NCBI RefSeq assembly: GCF_000744095.1
Contig: NZ_JQLI01000004.1
Coordinates: forward strand, 124,001 to 188,000
DNA length: 64,000 nt
Source: Cupriavidus necator A5-1
GTDB lineage: Bacteria > Pseudomonadota > Gammaproteobacteria > Burkholderiales > Burkholderiaceae
Direction of reading: 5' to 3'
Shown in pieces: positions 1 to 8,652 of the stretch. Within the stretch, counting starts at the first letter, position 1. Each line of letters begins with the position of its first letter. The notes beneath the pieces were generated by a model. The model saw nothing but the letters and a program-made list of their open reading frames with translations. It was not told the DNA's origin and did no database searches. The position numbers and the translations under genes were made by a program.

Positions 1-416
1 GTGGATACGCATGGCGTCTCGTTCAGCTCGCACGCATCGCAGACGGGGTTGGCGGTCTCGGGGGTGCCGGAGACCAGCATGATGTCGACCTTGTCCTTGA
101 GGATCAGGTCGCTCGCCACCTCGCCCGCGCGGTTGGGGTTGGACTGGCTGTCCTTCACCAGGATGCTGACCGGGTACGTCTTGCCGCCGACGGCCGTGCC
201 GGACTTCAGTGCGGCCTGCATCTGCTGGATGATGAAGCGGTCGGCCTCGCCGAATGGCGCCAGCGGACCAGTCTGCGGCGACACGTAGCCGATCTTCAGC
301 GTGCGGGAACCGGCTGCCCGCGCCAGCGGCACGAGCATTGGTGCGGCAGCGGCGAGCGCGCCACCCGCCGCGAGCTTCACAAGGGCACGGCGCTTGCCAT
401 CGGGATGCGAGTTCAT
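1..416 (-). CDS. ABC transporter substrate-binding protein, branched-chain amino acid type (partial)
   Basis: The first 138 codons of a periplasmic ligand-binding protein are present; the C-terminus lies beyond the left edge. The N-terminus has a KRR motif followed by an Ala-rich hydrophobic stretch, a Tat- or Sec-type leader ending near residue 35. After it comes LKIGYVSPQTGPLAPFGEAD, the usual opening of Peripla_BP_6 (LivK-like) receptors. The ATG at 416 lies 129 bases after the Rieske gene on the same strand, so it could be the last visible member of the hydroquinone operon and supply uptake of an aromatic compound. The ligand cannot be read from the sequence. Confidence 0.85.
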   Translation of the reverse strand, partial: MNSHPDGKRRALVKLAAGGALAAAAPMLVPLARAAGSRTLKIGYVSPQTGPLAPFGEADRFIIQQMQAALKSGTAVGGKTYPVSILVKDSQSNPNRAGEVASDLILKDKVDIMLVSGTPETANPVCDACELNETPCVS

Positions 417-545
417 GGTCTCCTGTCTCCTGTCGTTGTATCGGGGGAAAAAAAGCCCCTGCGGCGCGAGCTTTCCTGGCGCCGTATTGCGAGGCGGATT
501 GCCTCTTGCTCCGGATCGTTGCCTTGCCGTGCCGTGCAGCGCCGG

Positions 546-896
546 TCAGGGCACCGCCGGCATGCCCGCGGCGCAGCGCACCTCGCCGTCGACCACGCGG
601 ATCGCCACCGGCGTCAGCGCAGCGCCCGCGCACGGCCCTTCGATGCAGCGGCCGTCCTCGAAGCGGAACAGCGCGCTGTGATGGGCGCACATCAGCACCT
701 GGCCGTCATAGGTCAGCACTTCGCCTGGTTCGTAGTCCAGGCATACCGAGAAGTGCGGGCAGCGGTTGAGGTAGGCCCAGGCATCGTGCCCGCGGCGGAT
801 GACCACCACGCCAGTGCCGTCGGCGTGGCCGGCGTCGACCACGCAGGCGCCGCCGTCGGGTATGGATGCGAGCCGGCACAACAGGGCGCCATGCAT
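546..896 (-). CDS. Rieske [2Fe-2S] ferredoxin
   Basis: A 116-residue stand-alone Rieske domain. The cluster ligands are visible as C46-x-H48 and C70-x-x-H73. The length is that of soluble Rieske ferredoxins that pass electrons to ring-hydroxylating oxygenases, or that reactivate intradiol or extradiol dioxygenases by reducing oxidised iron. It starts three bases after the YciI-like gene and is the seventh gene of the minus-strand operon. No oxygenase alpha subunit is visible here, so a role as activator of the adjacent Fe(II) hydroquinone dioxygenase, or as partner of an oxygenase outside the window, is inference. Confidence 0.88.
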   Translation of the reverse strand: MHGALLCRLASIPDGGACVVDAGHADGTGVVVIRRGHDAWAYLNRCPHFSVCLDYEPGEVLTYDGQVLMCAHHSALFRFEDGRCIEGPCAGAALTPVAIRVVDGEVRCAAGMPAVP

Positions 897-899
897 GAT

Positions 900-1211
900 C
901 TACACCCGCCTCTCGGGGTTGCCCAGGCTCCAGTCCCAGGGCCGGATCTCGATGCGCTCGAACAGGCCGGCGTGCATGTAGGGGTCGCCGCACAGGAAGC
1001 GTTCCACATCGTCGAGATGCTCGGCCTCGATGACCAGCAGCGTGCCGTTCATGGTCTCGTCCTGTGCGTCCAGGGTCGGCCCGCCCAGGCGCACGAATAC
1101 GCGGTGGTCGGCGGCGGCGCGCAGGTAGGCACGGTGGGCGGGGCGCACGCGCTCGCGCACGGCGCGCATGCCCGGCTTGTCAGTGGCGAAGATGGCGTAG
1201 AAGCGTGACAT
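900..1211 (-). CDS. YciI-like protein
   Basis: A small ferredoxin-fold protein of about 103 residues opening with SRFYAIFATDKPGM and containing the H and D positions typical of the YciI family (RPAHRAYL, GPTLDAQDE). Relatives are often found in aromatic catabolic operons, some acting as muconolactone-isomerase-like or dehydrochlorinase-like enzymes; the reaction here is unknown. The ATG at 1211 is chosen because a GGTGAG sequence precedes it. A GTG at 1220 overlapping the upstream stop is an alternative. Either start overlaps the end of the dioxygenase gene, so the two are translationally coupled. Confidence 0.85.
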   Translation of the reverse strand: MSRFYAIFATDKPGMRAVRERVRPAHRAYLRAAADHRVFVRLGGPTLDAQDETMNGTLLVIEAEHLDDVERFLCGDPYMHAGLFERIEIRPWDWSLGNPERRV

Positions 1212-1216
1212 GAGGC

Positions 1217-2089
1217 TCACCGTGGCTCGAGCACGAAGTCGTAGCGCGCTTCGCGGAACGGGCTGTCGAAGCCGAATCGCCCGGCCAGCGGATGGCTGGC
1301 AGCGCGCTCCGCGTAGGCGACCTGCAAGGACGGCTTGACGCCGAACACCGCGTCCGATGCGAGATAGGGATCGCCCTGGTTGAACAGGTGCGTCACCAGC
1401 GTGCGATGCCCGGGGGCATCAATCATGAAATGCAGGTGTGCCGGCCGCCACGGATGACGGTTGGTGGCCTCGAGCATGCGGCCCACGGGCCCGTCGGTGG
1501 GAATCGGGTAGCAGACCGGCACGATGGTGCGGATCGCGTAGTAGCCGTCGGCATCGGTGCGGTAGCGGCCGCGCAGGTTACCGCCTGGCTGGGCGGTGTC
1601 CTGCCCGGAATACATGCCGTTGGCGGCGGTCTCCCAGACGTCGAGCACGGCATCGCGCAGCGGCGTGCCGTCGGTCGAACAGACGAGGCCATGCACCAGC
1701 GCGGGCGTGCCTGCCGTGGCCGCCATGTTCTCGCCGCAGGCGCGCTCGGGCATGCCGGGGATGTAGAACGGGCCGAACACGGTGGTGTCGGTGGCGCTGC
1801 TGGCGTGGCGGTGGTTGATCGCATCGACCAGCATCGACACGCCCAGGGTGTCGGACAGCAGGATGAATTCCTGCCGCACCAGTCCGTCGCACATCTTGCC
1901 GGTGTCCGTCAGGAAGCGGATGGCGGCGAACCACTCCTCCTCGGTCGGCTCCACTTCGCGCACGTAGGCGTGCAGGTGCCGCACCAGCGCCTGCATCAGC
2001 GTGCGCATGCGCGGGTCGGGCGTATCGGCGAGGCGCGCCACGACCTGCTCGGTCAGGGCCGCCTCGGCAGCAGTGTGAGATGTCTCCAT
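1217..2089 (-). CDS. Hydroxyquinol 1,2-dioxygenase (intradiol)
   Basis: A 290-residue intradiol dioxygenase with an N-terminal helical dimerisation domain and a C-terminal beta-sandwich. The non-haem Fe(III) ligands are visible as Y160, Y194, H218 and H220 (motifs GMYSG, CYPIPTDGP, RPAHLH). The family converts hydroxyquinol (1,2,4-trihydroxybenzene) to maleylacetate. The neighbouring maleylacetate reductase favours hydroxyquinol over catechol as substrate. An AGGAAA Shine-Dalgarno precedes the ATG. Its presence beside a hydroquinone dioxygenase suggests that the operon handles both the hydroquinone and hydroxyquinol branches, which converge at maleylacetate. Confidence 0.93.
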   Translation of the reverse strand: METSHTAAEAALTEQVVARLADTPDPRMRTLMQALVRHLHAYVREVEPTEEEWFAAIRFLTDTGKMCDGLVRQEFILLSDTLGVSMLVDAINHRHASSATDTTVFGPFYIPGMPERACGENMAATAGTPALVHGLVCSTDGTPLRDAVLDVWETAANGMYSGQDTAQPGGNLRGRYRTDADGYYAIRTIVPVCYPIPTDGPVGRMLEATNRHPWRPAHLHFMIDAPGHRTLVTHLFNQGDPYLASDAVFGVKPSLQVAYAERAASHPLAGRFGFDSPFREARYDFVLEPR

Positions 2090-2123
2090 GATGGTTTTCC
2101 TGTGGGCGCTGCGAGGCGGGCGC

Positions 2124-3191
2124 TCAGGCCGGCATCTCGCCGCGCCAGGCGCGGTCGAGCAGGGCGCGAATCGCCGCCAGCTCGATCGGGCGGGGATTGT
2201 AGTAGGGATTGGTGCAGGCCAGCGTGGCGGCTTCGTCCAGCCCTGCTTCCGGCATGCCGACTTCAGCCAGCGCCGCCGGGATCCCCAGGGCCTGGTTCAG
2301 CCTGAACAGCAGCGGCCCCGCATCGGCAGCCTGTTCGCCGCCCAGCGCCCGCGCCGCGCGCAGCAGCGCCTGTGGCGCGGCGGCGTGGTTGTAGTGCGCG
2401 GTGTGCGGCAGCATGGCGGCATGGGTCTGCGCGTGCGGCAGGTTGAAGGTGCCGCCCAGCGTGTGGCAAAGCTTGTGGTGCAGCGCCATGCCCACGTTGC
2501 CGAGGCATACGCCGGCCAGCCAGGCGCCATGCAGCGCGCGGCTGCGCGCGTCGATATCGACCGGGTTGCGCACCACCGCGGGCAGCGCGCCGGCCAGCGC
2601 GCGGATCGCTTCCTCGGCCATCAGGCTGATGATCGGGTTCGCGTCCTGCGCATACAGGGCTTCCACGGCATGGGCCAGGGCATTCATGCCCGAGGCCGCT
2701 GAGATGGCCGCGGGCAGCGTCAGCGTGAGTTCCGGATCGTAGAGTACGGTACGGGGCAGCACGCGCGGGTCCCGCCCGGTGGTCTTCAGGCGGTCTTCGG
2801 TGATGCCGTAGATCGGCGTGGCTTCCGAGCCGGCATAGGTGGTGGGGACGGCCAGGATCGGCTGTGCCGATCCCAGCGCGATGGCCTTGCCCAGTCCGAT
2901 CGTGGAACCGCCGCCCACGGCCACGTAGCAGTCGGCGCCGAGCCGCTGCGCTTCGGCCCGCGCCGCGCGGGCGGCTTCGATCGGCACGTGCATCACCGCC
3001 TGGTCATGGACGCCGGCGGCGCGCTCGCCGAGCAACGCCGCCACGCGCTCGCCCAGGCCGCGCTGCTCTGGCGTGGTCAGTACCAGCGCGCGATGCGCGC
3101 CAAGCCGGGCCACTTCATCAGGCAGCTGTGCCAGCGCACCCTGCCCGAAGACCACGCGCGACGGCGAACACTGGTAGACAAAGCCTTCCAT
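2124..3191 (-). CDS. Maleylacetate reductase
   Basis: A 355-residue protein of the iron-alcohol-dehydrogenase fold in the maleylacetate reductase branch. Visible marks are the start EGFVYQCSPSRVVFGQGAL, the nucleotide-binding VGGGSTIGLGKAIAL, AVPTTYAGSEATPIYGIT, and His-rich NALAHAVEALYA and ALHHKLCHTLGG. It reduces maleylacetate to 3-oxoadipate with NAD(P)H and so collects the products of both dioxygenases in this operon. It lies 9 bases after the dehydrogenase gene. A GAGG sequence precedes the ATG. Confidence 0.93.
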   Translation of the reverse strand: MEGFVYQCSPSRVVFGQGALAQLPDEVARLGAHRALVLTTPEQRGLGERVAALLGERAAGVHDQAVMHVPIEAARAARAEAQRLGADCYVAVGGGSTIGLGKAIALGSAQPILAVPTTYAGSEATPIYGITEDRLKTTGRDPRVLPRTVLYDPELTLTLPAAISAASGMNALAHAVEALYAQDANPIISLMAEEAIRALAGALPAVVRNPVDIDARSRALHGAWLAGVCLGNVGMALHHKLCHTLGGTFNLPHAQTHAAMLPHTAHYNHAAAPQALLRAARALGGEQAADAGPLLFRLNQALGIPAALAEVGMPEAGLDEAATLACTNPYYNPRPIELAAIRALLDRAWRGEMPA

Positions 3192-3200
3192 CGCAACCTC

Positions 3201-4664
3201 TCAGCGCTTGAAATGCGGCGGCACGACCGCATCCACGTTGACCCATACCGAGCGCGCCTCGGTGTAGTCGTGCATGGCCTCGAAGCCCATCTCCCGGCCG
3301 TAGCCGGACTGGCCTAAGCCGCCGAAGGGGCTGCCCGGGTTGACGCGCTTGTAGCAATTGATCCAGCACATGCCCGCGCGGATGGCGCCGGCGAGGCGGT
3401 GCGCGCGCGACAGGTCGCGCGTCCACAGGCCGCTGCCGAGGCCGTATTCCGTCGCGTTGGCGATGGCCAGCGCTTCGTCGTCATGACCGAAGCGCAGCAC
3501 CGTGACGAAGGGGCCGAACACCTCCTCCTGCGCCACGCGGTCATGCGGCCGGGCTTCGACGATGGTCGGCTCGACGTAGTAGCCGGCCGACAAGCCTTGC
3601 GCCGCTGGCGCCTTGCCGCCCGCCAGCACACGGCCGCCCTGTTCGCGCGCAATGTCGACATACGACAGCACGCGGTCGCGGTGCTGCGCCGACGTCAGCG
3701 GACCCATCTCGGTTTCCGGATCGAGCGGGTTGCCCAGCCGGATCGAGCCGGCCAGTGCGCTAAAGCGCTCGAGGAAGGCATCGGCGATGCGCTCGTGCAG
3801 CACCAGGCGCGAGCCTGCGATGCAGGCCTGGCCCTGGTTGTGGAAGATCGCCCAGGCGGCGCCGTTGACGGCGGCATCCAGGTCGGCATCGTCGAACACG
3901 ATGTTGGCGCCCTTGCCGCCCAGCTCCAGCTGCACGCGCTTAAGGTTGCCCTGCGAGGCGGCGACGATGCGGCGGCCGGTGGCGGTGGAACCGGTAAAGG
4001 CGATCTTGCCCACGCCGGGGTGCTCGGCCAGCCGCTGGCCGGCGGTATGGCCATATCCCGGCACCATGTTGACCACGCCCTCGGGAATGCCCACTTCGGC
4101 CATCAGCTCGGCAATGCGCAGGGAGGACAGCGGTGTCAGCTCCGACGGCTTGATCACCACGGTGTTGCCGGCGGCCAGTGCCGGCCCCATCTTCCAACTG
4201 GTGAACATCAGCGGGAAGTTCCACGGCACGATCTGTCCCACCACGCCGATCGGCGCGCGCTGCACGTAGTTAAGGAAGCCGGTCTCGACCGGGATCACCG
4301 AGCCCTGCAGCTTGTCGGCCATGCCGCCGAAGTAGCGGAAGCAGGCGGCCGTGCGCGGCACGTCCAGCATGCGCGAATCGCGGATGGGGTGTCCGGTGTC
4401 CAGCGATTCGAGCTGTGCCAGCTCCTCCGTGTGAGCTTCGATCTTGTCGGCCAGCTTCAGCAGCAGGCGCCCGCGCTCGGCCGCGGCAATGCGCGACCAT
4501 TTGGGAAACGCGCGGGCAGCGGCCTCTACGGCCAGGTCCACGTCAGCCGTTTCCGCGGCGGCAATCGCGGTGATCACGCTGCCGTCGTGCGGATTCAGCA
4601 CGTCGATGGTGCCACTGCCGATGGCATCGACAAAGCGGCCGTTGATGAATAACTTGTTCTGCAT
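3201..4664 (-). CDS. Aldehyde dehydrogenase, probable 4-hydroxymuconic semialdehyde dehydrogenase
   Basis: A 487-residue NAD(P)-dependent aldehyde dehydrogenase of normal family length. The general base E247 is in LELGGKGA, the catalytic C281 in NQGQACIAGSR, and the cofactor loop in FTGSTATG. The fold alone does not fix the substrate. Position directly after the two hydroquinone dioxygenase subunits and before maleylacetate reductase matches known hydroquinone operons, where this enzyme oxidises 4-hydroxymuconic semialdehyde to maleylacetate. The Shine-Dalgarno sequence is weak. Confidence 0.9.
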   Translation of the reverse strand: MQNKLFINGRFVDAIGSGTIDVLNPHDGSVITAIAAAETADVDLAVEAAARAFPKWSRIAAAERGRLLLKLADKIEAHTEELAQLESLDTGHPIRDSRMLDVPRTAACFRYFGGMADKLQGSVIPVETGFLNYVQRAPIGVVGQIVPWNFPLMFTSWKMGPALAAGNTVVIKPSELTPLSSLRIAELMAEVGIPEGVVNMVPGYGHTAGQRLAEHPGVGKIAFTGSTATGRRIVAASQGNLKRVQLELGGKGANIVFDDADLDAAVNGAAWAIFHNQGQACIAGSRLVLHERIADAFLERFSALAGSIRLGNPLDPETEMGPLTSAQHRDRVLSYVDIAREQGGRVLAGGKAPAAQGLSAGYYVEPTIVEARPHDRVAQEEVFGPFVTVLRFGHDDEALAIANATEYGLGSGLWTRDLSRAHRLAGAIRAGMCWINCYKRVNPGSPFGGLGQSGYGREMGFEAMHDYTEARSVWVNVDAVVPPHFKR

Positions 4665-4716
4665 GATGCAATCGTCTTCGTAAAGTCGGTCGGAAGGAGG
4701 CGTGGGAATCGGACCG

Positions 4717-5748
4717 TCAGAATTCGACCGGGTAGGACTTCAGTTCCCCGCTTTCGTAGCGCTTGGGCAGGTTCGGCGTGGCGTTCTCCCAGACCAGTAG
4801 CATCGAGCGCTTGGTCGAGTAGCCCTGGTGGCGGATGTCGGCCGGCATGGCGCAGATGTCGCCCGCACGCGCAGTGATGCGGGCACGCGGGGCGCCGGTG
4901 TTCTTGTCGCCGATGTCCCAGATGATTTCGTCGGACAGTTGCAGGAACCACTCGACGCGGTCGTTGCCGTGGAACACCGGCAGGATGAACTCCTCGGTGG
5001 TGGGGCAGAACAGGCTCTGGCCGCAGACGGAGGTCACCGAGGGGTTCCAGGTCACATCGGAGCGCGACAGGTACTTGAAGAGGTTGAAGGCATGCAGCTG
5101 TCCTTCGAAGCCGGGCTCGGCGTGGATTTCGGGCTCGTCCTGGGGCACATCGAGGAAAGCGCGGTTGACCGGCAGGTCGTCGCGCAGCGGCGAGTCGTCG
5201 GGCAGGCCCGGCATGCGGCGCGTGGCGATGCGCGTGCGCTCGATGGCGGCGCTGTTCTCGCCATGCTTGCTGCCGAACGCGGTGCCGGTCTCCTCCGGCG
5301 CGGCAAACGGGTCGAAGCCCTCATTGGTCCAGTCGTGCAGGATGGCCTTGAAGGTGGCCATGATCAGGGGCGTTTCGAAGGTCTCGGTGTAGTCGACACC
5401 GGCCTCCTTCATCACGCCGTTGAAGGCGCCCGCGTACATGTCGACCTTGCCGTAATGGTTGCGCGTGCCGAACACATGGTCGAAGTTGACCCAGCCGTAG
5501 AAGAAGCCCCAGGCGACATCGCGCATCATCGCGCGCAGGAAGGCGTCGGCCGGGATGGCGTGTGTGCGGGTCTGCCCCAGGGCAGGCCATTGGATGGTGG
5601 TGAAATAGGCGTCGCGCGAGAAGCGGAACGCGCCGAGCGTGAAGGTGCGGTAGCCGGTGACCGGGTCGGGCGTGCTTGCCTGCACCTTGTCGGCGGCAAA
5701 ACCTTTGCTGAGGGTTTTCGGCTTGTCGGCGAGATCGAGCATGGCCAT
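4717..5748 (-). CDS. hapD: Hydroquinone 1,2-dioxygenase, large subunit
   Basis: A 343-residue protein that I recognise as the large, catalytic subunit of the two-component Fe(II) hydroquinone dioxygenase (HapD type of 4-hydroxyacetophenone degraders, the same enzyme class as in 4-nitrophenol degraders). It splits hydroquinone between C1 and C2 to 4-hydroxymuconic semialdehyde. The frame stays open upstream to 5877, but AGGAG seven bases before the ATG at 5748 fixes the start at MAMLDLADKPK. The C-terminal half carries the cupin-like part (PTTEEFILPVFHGNDRVEWF). It directly follows the small subunit, as expected for the heterotetramer. Confidence 0.92.
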   Translation of the reverse strand: MAMLDLADKPKTLSKGFAADKVQASTPDPVTGYRTFTLGAFRFSRDAYFTTIQWPALGQTRTHAIPADAFLRAMMRDVAWGFFYGWVNFDHVFGTRNHYGKVDMYAGAFNGVMKEAGVDYTETFETPLIMATFKAILHDWTNEGFDPFAAPEETGTAFGSKHGENSAAIERTRIATRRMPGLPDDSPLRDDLPVNRAFLDVPQDEPEIHAEPGFEGQLHAFNLFKYLSRSDVTWNPSVTSVCGQSLFCPTTEEFILPVFHGNDRVEWFLQLSDEIIWDIGDKNTGAPRARITARAGDICAMPADIRHQGYSTKRSMLLVWENATPNLPKRYESGELKSYPVEF

Positions 5749-5804
5749 GAGAGGACTCCTGAATGGATGGCGAGGGAAGGGATGCGGCAGGCAGAAAGCG
5801 GGGG

Positions 5805-6296
5805 TCACTGCAGACAGATCTCGGCCCACTTTTCCACCGAAAGCGTGCCTTGCTTCGTCTGCAGCAACAGCGTGCACGCCGCAGGGGCGAGGAAGCGATA
5901 GGCGCAGCCGGCAGGCAGCAGGCTCTGGTGGCCCTGGCGCAGGACCACGTAGCCCATCCTGCGGCCAGCCGGGTCCGTGCCGGCAAGCACGGCACCGTCA
6001 GCCTGTGCCACGCGCTGGTCCGGCGCAATGAACTCGACGCGCACTTCGCCATCCATGGCGATCACGAACTCGTCATGGGCGCAGGCAAACCACGGCGACT
6101 CGCCCTCGGCGCGCAGGACCTCGACGACGTATTCGAGGTTCTTGCCGACCACAACTCTCTCGTAAGGCCTTGCCTTCGCGGCAACTTCGAACACATTGGA
6201 AAACACGTAGTGACGCGCATCGCCCTGGGTCACTTCGATGCTGCCCTTGTGGTAGTTGTCGAGGGCGCCGAACACGGTCCTGTATGCGGTAGTCAT
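5805..6296 (-). CDS. hapC: Hydroquinone 1,2-dioxygenase, small subunit
   Basis: A 163-residue cupin-like protein matching the small subunit of hydroquinone 1,2-dioxygenase, with the marks YHKGSIEV, DARHYVFSNVFEVA and a run of short beta strands. It partners the next gene and lacks an independent catalytic role in the known enzyme. It is the first gene of the minus-strand catabolic operon. AAAGGAG precedes the ATG. The 267 bases upstream hold a LysR-type site and a terminator hairpin, so the operon promoter should lie within about 90 bases of this start. Confidence 0.91.
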   Translation of the reverse strand: MTTAYRTVFGALDNYHKGSIEVTQGDARHYVFSNVFEVAAKARPYERVVVGKNLEYVVEVLRAEGESPWFACAHDEFVIAMDGEVRVEFIAPDQRVAQADGAVLAGTDPAGRRMGYVVLRQGHQSLLPAGCAYRFLAPAACTLLLQTKQGTLSVEKWAEICLQ

Positions 6297-6387
6297 GATG
6301 ACTGTCTCCTTTTGTCATGGCAGAGTCGTTGGCAGAACAATAGGTGCCATCGCATCGCAACAACAATTGCCTAAACGGCGAATGCGC

Positions 6388-6406
6388 TCTTCGCGAATTC
6401 TGAAGA
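6388..6406. promoter_or_regulatory. Candidate LysR-type operator upstream of hapC
   Basis: TCTTC-N9-GAAGA is a perfect 5-base inverted repeat that contains the T-N11-A core of LysR-family recognition sites. It lies about 92 bases before the hapC ATG, where LysR activators usually bind (around -65 of a promoter). The LysR gene at 6564-7493 is the natural candidate to bind it. Binding is inferred from pattern and position only. Confidence 0.55.
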
Positions 6407-6444
6407 ATGGGTCCTCAGCGAAGCTTTAGCCGATCCACTGCATT

Positions 6445-6478
6445 AAGCGCCGTTCCCGGGAATGCGGGAACGGCGCTT
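6445..6478 (-). terminator. Perfect 14-bp hairpin between lysR and hapC
   Basis: AAGCGCCGTTCCCG (6445-6458), loop GGAATG, then the exact reverse complement to 6478. It lies 85 bases after the stop of the LysR gene and before the operon promoter region, so it would end the lysR transcript before hapCD. There is no long T-run on the minus side, so intrinsic termination is plausible but not certain. Confidence 0.65.
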
Positions 6479-6563
6479 CTTGTTCCGAGGGAAGGGCAAA
6501 AGCACCGACCCCGTCGCCACGAAGGCGACGGGAAATATTCGGCTCGACGTCCGGAACAGGTTC

Positions 6564-7493
6564 TCAGGAAACCCAGCCGCGCGCGAGCAGAGGCATGTCC
6601 CACGCCGGCTCGCCGGCCAGGCGTTCGGCCAGGAAGTCCACCAGCATCCTCACCTTGACGGCATGACGCTGCGTGATGGGATAGACGGCCGCGAAGTGAA
6701 ACGGCGCGAGCGTATAGTCGGTTAGCACGGGAACCAGGCGCCCGCTCTGGAGGTCCGTGCTGGCGACCAGGGTCGGCAGGCAAACGATGCAGCCGCCAGA
6801 CGCCGCGTAGTCGCGCAGCAGGTGCACGGAGTTGGAGCGCACCTGTCCGGGCAGCTCCAGCGACACCGTCTCGTCGCTACGCGTGAACACCCAGCGGTTG
6901 CGCGACGGATAGCCGGCGTACAACGCTGTCGTATGCTGCAGCAGGTCGGCCGGCACAACCGGCATGCCGTGCCGCGCGATGTATTCCGGCGTGGCACAGA
7001 ACAGCCGCCGCACGGGAAACAGCCGCTTCTCGATCAGCGAACCGGAAATCGGCGGAAAGATCTGGAAGGCAACGTCGAAGCCTTCTTCGATCGGGTCGAC
7101 CACGCGGTCATTGACGATGATGTCGAGCTGGATGCCGCCATAGCGCTGCGTGAAAGCATTGAGCAGTTCGCCGAAATGCCCGATCGCATAGCCGGGCAGC
7201 ATCTGGATGCGCAGGCGCCCGGTGGGGGTGCCATTGAGGTCGCGCATCTGGTCGGTCAGGCTTTTGAGCTGCGAAACCGCCTCGGCGCATTCCTTGTAAT
7301 AGGCGTCGCCCAGCTCCGACAGGCGCACGTGGCGGGTGCTGCGATGGAACAGCGGCGCGCCGATGAATTTTTCGAGCTGCTGCACGCGGCTTGTCACGAT
7401 GGAGCCGGCTAGCCCAAGCTGGCGCGCCGCTTCCGCGAAGCTGCTGGCTTCCGCCACGCGCACAAAGGCCTCGATGGCAAGAAAGTGGTTCAT
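6564..7493 (-). CDS. LysR-family regulator, probable regulator of the hydroquinone operon
   Basis: A 309-residue LysR regulator with the N-terminal winged helix-turn-helix (SFAEAARQLGLAGSIVTSRVQQLE, about residues 18-41) and the effector-binding domain from residue 90, of the CrgA-like subgroup. It is transcribed in the same direction as the hap-like operon and lies immediately upstream of it, separated by a hairpin terminator and a T-N11-A site. That layout makes it the likely local activator with an aromatic intermediate as effector. This link is inference; LysR genes are more often divergent from their targets. Confidence 0.9.
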   Translation of the reverse strand: MNHFLAIEAFVRVAEASSFAEAARQLGLAGSIVTSRVQQLEKFIGAPLFHRSTRHVRLSELGDAYYKECAEAVSQLKSLTDQMRDLNGTPTGRLRIQMLPGYAIGHFGELLNAFTQRYGGIQLDIIVNDRVVDPIEEGFDVAFQIFPPISGSLIEKRLFPVRRLFCATPEYIARHGMPVVPADLLQHTTALYAGYPSRNRWVFTRSDETVSLELPGQVRSNSVHLLRDYAASGGCIVCLPTLVASTDLQSGRLVPVLTDYTLAPFHFAAVYPITQRHAVKVRMLVDFLAERLAGEPAWDMPLLARGWVS

Positions 7494-7602
7494 GTTGTCT
7501 CCGTCAGAGGCGGGTCTGCATGCCCACCTTTCTTCGCGATTTCAGAATAATAGGGCGGGCCCTGGCGCCCATTCATCTGAAATTTGGAGCGATCTGATCG
7601 GA

Positions 7603-8529
7603 TCAGCCGATGATGGCCCCGGCGGCGTCGGCGCCTCTTGGAAAGCCCGAAGTGGCCTTAATCAGCTCGTCCGCCAGCCGGCGCGTGGCGGGGCCAGCCA
7701 GGTCGGGCTGACTGAGAATCAGGAACAGCGTCACGTGACGGATGCGCCCCTCGCGCAGCGGCAGCCGTTGCAGCCTGCCTTCGCGCAGCGGCCCGGCCAC
7801 CATATGCGCGGGCAGCCATGCGAAGCCCAACCCGCCGGCAACGAGCAACTGCACAGTCTCCATATTGCTGACTGTCCAGCGCATCGTGGCGCCCAGCCAG
7901 CCGTCGTCGCGCGGGTTGGCACGGCCCGAGTCGCGCAGCACGACTTGCATCTCGCGGCTCAGGTCCTCGGCGGTCAGGTCGCGCCCCAGCCGGTGGAGTC
8001 GGTGGTCGGGATGTGCAACCGCGATAAACGGGATGTCCAGCAGCCGCACGCCGAAGTGGCCGGTCGGTATGCGGGTGCCTACTGCCACATCAACCTGCCG
8101 CGTCAGCAGCGCTTCATCGGCGCCGGACAGCACCACCTCCCTGAGCTGCACGCGCGTCTGGGGCGCAAGCGCGGCGAATTCCCGCAATGCTGAAATCAGC
8201 ACCGTGGCGGGCAGCGCGGCATCCACCGCTAGCCGGACTTCGGCTTCCCAGCCTTGTTGCAGGCTGTGTGCAAGCTGCTCGATCCGATAGGCATCGCCCA
8301 GCAGCTCGCACGCCCGAGCCAGCAATGCTGCGCCGTTCTCGGTCAGCCGCGCCTTGCGGCCTTCGGTCGAAAACAGCTCGATGCCCAATTGCTCTTGTAG
8401 CCGCGCCACCATGTAACTGACCGATGACTGGCTGCGGTGTAGCGCTTCGGCTGCCTGGGCATACCCGCCATGCTCGACGATGGCTTGCACGACTCGCCAT
8501 TGCTCCAGTGTGGTTCGGGGCATTTTCAT
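7603..8529 (-). CDS. LysR-family regulator
   Basis: A complete 308-residue LysR protein with the DNA-binding region GYAQAAEALHRSQSSVSYMVARLQ near residues 22-45 and a full effector domain. It is distinct from the neighbouring LysR at 6564-7493. There is no intact divergent target: downstream on the same strand is the other LysR, upstream is an AraC pseudogene. It may act in trans, or its target may have been lost during the decay of the 8.6-11.6 kb region. Confidence 0.9.
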   Translation of the reverse strand: MKMPRTTLEQWRVVQAIVEHGGYAQAAEALHRSQSSVSYMVARLQEQLGIELFSTEGRKARLTENGAALLARACELLGDAYRIEQLAHSLQQGWEAEVRLAVDAALPATVLISALREFAALAPQTRVQLREVVLSGADEALLTRQVDVAVGTRIPTGHFGVRLLDIPFIAVAHPDHRLHRLGRDLTAEDLSREMQVVLRDSGRANPRDDGWLGATMRWTVSNMETVQLLVAGGLGFAWLPAHMVAGPLREGRLQRLPLREGRIRHVTLFLILSQPDLAGPATRRLADELIKATSGFPRGADAAGAIIG

Positions 8530-8652
8530 GGCGCCAGGGTCCTGTTTTCAATGCGCGAGGGCATGATGGTGCGGGAATATGGCAGCTACGATGTGATCAA
8601 GACAATTGAGCGTTGGAGCCTTATCGTCTCCGCGTGCTCTCCGTGGATGGCC

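Noticed and set aside
1292..2305. Open frame of 337 codons on the plus strand opposite the hydroxyquinol dioxygenase
   Set aside because: The opposite strand carries all four iron ligands of an intradiol dioxygenase; the plus frame shows only low-complexity composition.
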